Positions 56,444 to 59,903 of a stretch of 59,903 nt of DNA are shown one piece after another. Under the pieces are notes generated by a model that saw only the letters and a program-made list of their open reading frames with translations, did not search any database and had not been told where the DNA came from. Both the position numbers and the translations under genes were made by a program. How positions within the stretch are numbered: the first letter of the stretch is position 1; every line of letters starts with the position of its first letter. The stretch is from Exiguobacterium sp. TNDT2 (GTDB lineage Bacteria > Bacillota > Bacilli > Exiguobacteriales > Exiguobacteriaceae): assembly GCF_003331145.1 (NCBI RefSeq), contig NZ_QLVE01000031.1:1-59903 (forward strand), in the 5' to 3' direction.

Positions 56444-58036
56444 ATGGTAGATTATTCAACATCGGTACTCTCACTCGTACCGGCTTTACTGGCCATCATA
56501 ATGGCCATCACAACACGAAAAGTCATTCCATCACTCGGTGTCGGGATTATCGCAGGGGTGTTATTGCTTCACAATTTCAATCTGCTCGAATCGATTCAAT
56601 ATTTATGGTCTAACATCGTCGCGTTATTTTGGGCGGATGGGGCCATCAATGAATGGAACGTGCTGTTGATCGCGTTCTTGCTTTTGCTTGGCATCTTGTC
56701 GTCCATCATCCAAACGTCGGGCGGGGCCCGTGCGTTCGGAGAGTGGGCGGCCTCTAACGTCAAAACGGCTCGTGGCGCTCGCCTCGTCTCGTTCGGTCTT
56801 GGGATCTTGATTTTCATCGATGATTATTTCAACAGCCTAGCAGTCGGAAACATCAGCCGACCGCTGACGGACCGGAAAAAAGTATCGCGTGCGAAACTCG
56901 CATACACAATCGATTCGACAGCCGCACCGGTCTGTGTCATCAGCCCGCTTTCGAGTTGGGGCGCCTACATCATCGCCATCATCGCAGGCATTCTCGCGAA
57001 ATACTCGATCGACAGCTACTCATCATTCTCAGCGTTCATCCAAATCATCCCGATGAACTTCTACGCCATTTTTGCGCTTCTATTGACAGCGTACGTCGCC
57101 TACACGGGACTCGCGATCGGACCGATGCGCACACATGAGCTGCGTGCCCTTCAAGGTGAGCTCTATGACTCATCAAAAGGCGCACCGATGGGGATGAGCG
57201 AAGACATTAAAGAACATGACGGTGGAAAAGTACGTGACTTGATTGTACCGATTATTGTTCTGATCATCGCGACGGTTTCGGCCATGCTCTATACGGGCGG
57301 TCAAGCGCTCGCTGCTGACGGCCAAAGCTTCTCGTTGATTGGTGCGTTCGAATCGACAGACGTGACGCGTTCACTCGTGGCCGGTGCTGTCATCAGCTTG
57401 ATTGTCGCGCTCTTGCTCTTGATTGGTCGTAAAATTCCAGCAAAAGACTACGGTCATGCGACATGGGCCGGAATTCGTGCCATGTGGCCCGCCGTCCTCA
57501 TCTTGCTCTTTGCCTGGACGATCATTGCCGTCATCGGAGATATGCGTACAGGTGATTACTTGGCAAGTTTCGTCACAGACTCGATCGCCGCGTCTTACTT
57601 GCCGCTCATCTTGTTCGCGATCGCTGGTCTTATGGCGTTCTCGACAGGAACGAGCTGGGGGACGTTCGGTCTCATGCTTCCAATCGGGGCTGACTTGATT
57701 ATGGCCGTCGATCCGGAACTGTTACTCCCGACACTCGCGGCGGTACTCGCCGGAGCGGTGTTCGGTGACCACTGTTCACCGATTTCGGATACGACGATCC
57801 TCAGTTCGACGGGTGCCGGATCGCACCATATCGACCACGTATTGACACAACTTCCATACGCATTGATTGCGGCTGGTGTGTCTGCGGTGGGATATTTGGT
57901 ACTCGGGATCACAGGCTCGATGTGGATCGGATTCTTCGCGGCTTTCGCGACGTTCGCCGTGGCCCTTGTCATCGCGCAAATCATTTCTAAACGCGGACGC
58001 GTGCCAGCTGAAATGCGCGCTGAACGCGAAGCGTAA
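56444..58036 (+). CDS. NhaC-family transporter, probable lysine uptake (LysW type)
   Basis: A 530-residue membrane protein with about twelve helices of the NhaC/IT superfamily. TTRKVIPSLGVGIIAGVLL near the start, FIDDYFNSLAVG, DSTAAPVCVISPLSSWG and GDHCSPISDTTILSSTGAG are family hallmarks. Many relatives are sodium/proton antiporters. A lysine riboswitch controls this one, and comparative genomics has assigned such riboswitch-controlled members to lysine transport, so that is the better call. The ATG follows AGAGGAGG; a longer frame would cross the terminator. Confidence 0.88.
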   Translation: MVDYSTSVLSLVPALLAIIMAITTRKVIPSLGVGIIAGVLLLHNFNLLESIQYLWSNIVALFWADGAINEWNVLLIAFLLLLGILSSIIQTSGGARAFGEWAASNVKTARGARLVSFGLGILIFIDDYFNSLAVGNISRPLTDRKKVSRAKLAYTIDSTAAPVCVISPLSSWGAYIIAIIAGILAKYSIDSYSSFSAFIQIIPMNFYAIFALLLTAYVAYTGLAIGPMRTHELRALQGELYDSSKGAPMGMSEDIKEHDGGKVRDLIVPIIVLIIATVSAMLYTGGQALAADGQSFSLIGAFESTDVTRSLVAGAVISLIVALLLLIGRKIPAKDYGHATWAGIRAMWPAVLILLFAWTIIAVIGDMRTGDYLASFVTDSIAASYLPLILFAIAGLMAFSTGTSWGTFGLMLPIGADLIMAVDPELLLPTLAAVLAGAVFGDHCSPISDTTILSSTGAGSHHIDHVLTQLPYALIAAGVSAVGYLVLGITGSMWIGFFAAFATFAVALVIAQIISKRGRVPAEMRAEREA

Positions 58037-58049
58037 TCATCTAAATCAA

Positions 58050-58084
58050 AGGCGTGCCACGAGCGGTGGCACGCCTCTTTTTTG
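58050..58084 (+). terminator. Terminator after the NhaC-type gene
   Basis: AGGCGTGCCAC pairs with GTGGCACGCCT around GAGCG, followed by CTTTTTTT. Confidence 0.92.
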
Positions 58085-58105
58085 TATTGGCATAAGTGTC
58101 GATGC

Positions 58106-58142
58106 ACAAACAAGCCCTGCCACAGGAGTGACAGGGCTTGTT
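58106..58142 (-). terminator. Terminator of the oppA-like gene
   Basis: On the minus strand AACAAGCCCTGTC pairs with a GGCAGGGCTTGTTT arm right after the stop at 58145. The T run is short. Confidence 0.65.
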
Positions 58143-58144
58143 GA

Positions 58145-59776
58145 TTAGTTGACGTCCAACCACTTGAAGCTAGCGTCAGCTCCGAACGGATGGCGGTGCA
58201 TGTTTTGAATGTTTGAGCGTTCGAGGTACGCTTCACCTTTTTGGTAGATCGGTGCGATCGCGAAGTCATCTTCGAGCAAGATCCGTTCTGCTTCTTGCAT
58301 CGTTTCCCAACGTTTCATTTGATCGGCTTCTTGTTTCGCGCTTTGGATCAATTGGTCGTACTCGTCGTTCGAGTAGGCCATCCGGTTGAACGGACCGTCC
58401 GTGACCCACATGTCGAGGTATGTCATTGGATCCTGATAGTCTGGGCCCCAGCCGGCAGCCGAGACGTCGTACTCACCTTTACCTTCAAGGTCAAGGAAGT
58501 TTTTGAACGGCTGTTGCTTGATGTTGAGCGTGAGGCCAGGGAGGTTCTTCTCGAGTTCACCTTTGATGTACTCGTTGACTTTCTTGAACGCTTCTTCATC
58601 ACGTGAGAGGAATTCAAGTTCGATTGTTTCGACACCAAGCTCGGCAAGGCCTTTATCCCATGCCGCTTTCGCTTCGTCGACGTTGTAGCTTTGAAGGTCC
58701 GGATACTTCTCGCGGAAGTCGGCCCCGTCTTCTGTGAACGTGAAGTCTTTTGCGACGATATAGTTGGCCGGTTGTGAACCGTCCGTCAAGATGACGTCGG
58801 TGACACCTTGCTTATCAAAGCCTTTCGCGAGCGCCTCCCGAATGTTGACGTTTTGGAGCGCTTCGTTTTTCTGGTTGAAGCGAAGGAAGTTGATGCGTGC
58901 GTCGGCACGTGTCTTGAACTCTTCGCTGTCTTGGAATTGCGGTACGAATTCAGACGATAAAAGAGTGTAGTCGACTTCGCCCGATTCGAACAAGTTGACA
59001 CCCGTGGCGACTTCTTTGACGACTTTGACGTTGATCGTCTCCATCTTGACGTTTTCAGCATCCCAGTAGTCCGGGTTCTTTTTGTACACCCAACCTTCAT
59101 TGTCTTGCCAGCTATCTAACACGTACGGTCCGTTGTAAAGTGTCTTATCGACAGCTGTCGCAAACGACTCGCCTTGTTCTTCGACGAACTCTTGCTTTTG
59201 CGGCATGTACGTCGGGAATCCTGTCAACCCGAGGAAGTAAGGGGCAGGTGCCTCCAATTGTACTTCGAGTGTCTTCTCATCGAGCGCTTTCGCGCCAAGC
59301 GTATCGAGTTCTTCTTCGCCTGCGAGAATCTTATTGGCGTTTTTCAAATCTTGAAGGATATACGCGTACTCGGCACCTGTCTCAGGATTGAGGGCACGTT
59401 TCCATGAGTAGACGAAATCTTCAGCTGTGACCGGTGAACCGTCTGACCAGTTCGCGTCACGCAATTTGAAGGTGTATGTAAGTCCATCTTCTGAAATTTC
59501 TACGTCTTCAGCAATTCCCGGTACCGGTTGGTTGTTCTTATCAAGACGATACAGTCCCTCGAAGACGTTGTTCGTCACGATGACTGACGTCGAGTCCGTT
59601 GTGAGCGTCGGATCGAGCTGTGGTAAATCCGTCGCCGAGACGAGCGTGATTTCTTTCTTCGTATCACCCGATGATGATCCTTCTGATGAGCTCGACGATG
59701 ATTCTTCTCCGCCACCACATGCTGCTGTCGCAAGCAAGGCTACACCTGATAAAGCCAACCATTTTTTATTACGCAT
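58145..59776 (-). CDS. oppA: Oligopeptide ABC transporter substrate-binding lipoprotein
   Basis: A 543-residue extracellular lipoprotein of the SBP_bac_5 family that delivers peptides to an Opp-type importer. The signal peptide KKWLALSGVALLATAACGG ends in a Cys lipidation site, followed by a Ser/Glu linker. FKLRDANWSDGSPVTAEDFVYSWKRAL (in parts) and VNIREALAKGFDKQG are family patterns, and YLDMWVTDGPFNRMAY lies near the C terminus. The ATG at 59776 follows GGGAGG. The permease and ATPase genes are not here; it may act as an orphan binding protein or precede genes outside. Confidence 0.9.
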   Translation of the reverse strand: MRNKKWLALSGVALLATAACGGGEESSSSSSEGSSSGDTKKEITLVSATDLPQLDPTLTTDSTSVIVTNNVFEGLYRLDKNNQPVPGIAEDVEISEDGLTYTFKLRDANWSDGSPVTAEDFVYSWKRALNPETGAEYAYILQDLKNANKILAGEEELDTLGAKALDEKTLEVQLEAPAPYFLGLTGFPTYMPQKQEFVEEQGESFATAVDKTLYNGPYVLDSWQDNEGWVYKKNPDYWDAENVKMETINVKVVKEVATGVNLFESGEVDYTLLSSEFVPQFQDSEEFKTRADARINFLRFNQKNEALQNVNIREALAKGFDKQGVTDVILTDGSQPANYIVAKDFTFTEDGADFREKYPDLQSYNVDEAKAAWDKGLAELGVETIELEFLSRDEEAFKKVNEYIKGELEKNLPGLTLNIKQQPFKNFLDLEGKGEYDVSAAGWGPDYQDPMTYLDMWVTDGPFNRMAYSNDEYDQLIQSAKQEADQMKRWETMQEAERILLEDDFAIAPIYQKGEAYLERSNIQNMHRHPFGADASFKWLDVN

Positions 59777-59819
59777 TGTTTTACCTCCCGAATATTCTGA
59801 CTCTTTCGAATATATTGTC

Positions 59820-59848
59820 ATTAAACTATAAACAGAATGAATAAGCAA
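59820..59848 (-). promoter_or_regulatory. Promoter of the oppA-like gene
   Basis: On the minus strand TTGCTT (59843-59848) and TTTAAT (59820-59825) are 17 bases apart, 43 bases before the ATG. The stretch beyond, to 59903, is AT-rich and holds nothing else I can name. Confidence 0.6.
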
Positions 59849-59903
59849 TTAATTTTTTTAATTATCTGAAAATATAAACATTAGCGTAATACCTATCTAA
59901 ACG

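Overview
The window is a chromosomal segment of a low-GC Gram-positive bacterium of the order Bacillales, most likely Exiguobacterium or a close relative. This rests on gene order (yebG-pur operon-yerA-yerC-pcrB-pcrA-ligA-camS, as in Bacillus subtilis), on the split PurS/PurQ/small-PurL enzyme, on PurBox and CtsR operators, and on a Staphylococcus-like dap operon. The base composition is rather GC-rich for the group. It reads as a core chromosome: I see no prophage, insertion sequence, CRISPR array or defence island.

Layout. 1-54: 3' end of a 5S rRNA gene, so an rRNA operon ends here, followed by its terminator and yebG. 330-13200: the complete twelve-gene purine operon purEKBCSQLFMNHD, which makes IMP and provides the AIR-to-IMP steps, with paired PurBoxes, a sigma-A promoter and a guanine riboswitch-terminator in front. 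13266-15551: a CHASE4-HAMP-GGDEF-EAL cyclic-di-GMP protein. 15740-27925: the yerA adenine deaminase-like gene, yerC, a KtrB/TrkH potassium channel subunit, pcrB-pcrA-ligA, an LPXTG surface protein and the CamS lipoprotein. 27994-31577: a CtsR-controlled dnaJ-like/clpB heat-shock operon. 31579-34013 (minus): a coupled pair, HemY/CgoX and a radical SAM/SPASM protein. 34126-37517: a small membrane protein, glutaminase, CHAD protein and MATE transporter. 37577-41637: GlcNAc catabolism (nagA-nagB), an LCP cell-wall ligase and a divergent NagR-type GntR regulator. 41669-43251: alanyl-tRNA editing protein and a GNAT acetyltransferase.

43288-51549 is the lysine/diaminopimelate operon: promoter, lysine riboswitch, lysC, asd, dapA, dapB, dapH, a class IV aminotransferase, alr and lysA. 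The aminotransferase sits where related operons carry the N-acetyl-diaminopimelate deacetylase. A second lysine riboswitch (about 56161-56324) precedes an NhaC-family transporter at 56444, so synthesis and probable uptake of lysine share one signal. Between them lie a SurA-like secreted protein, a nitroreductase, a gamma-carbonic-anhydrase-like protein, small ORFs, and a second adenine deaminase. An oligopeptide-binding lipoprotein on the minus strand closes the window.

No clearly undescribed system stands out. The most interesting points are the two lysine riboswitches, the internal start in lysC, the unusual dap operon content, the HemY-radical SAM coupling, and several small unlisted genes. 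All functional calls are by recognition of sequence features; no database search was run.
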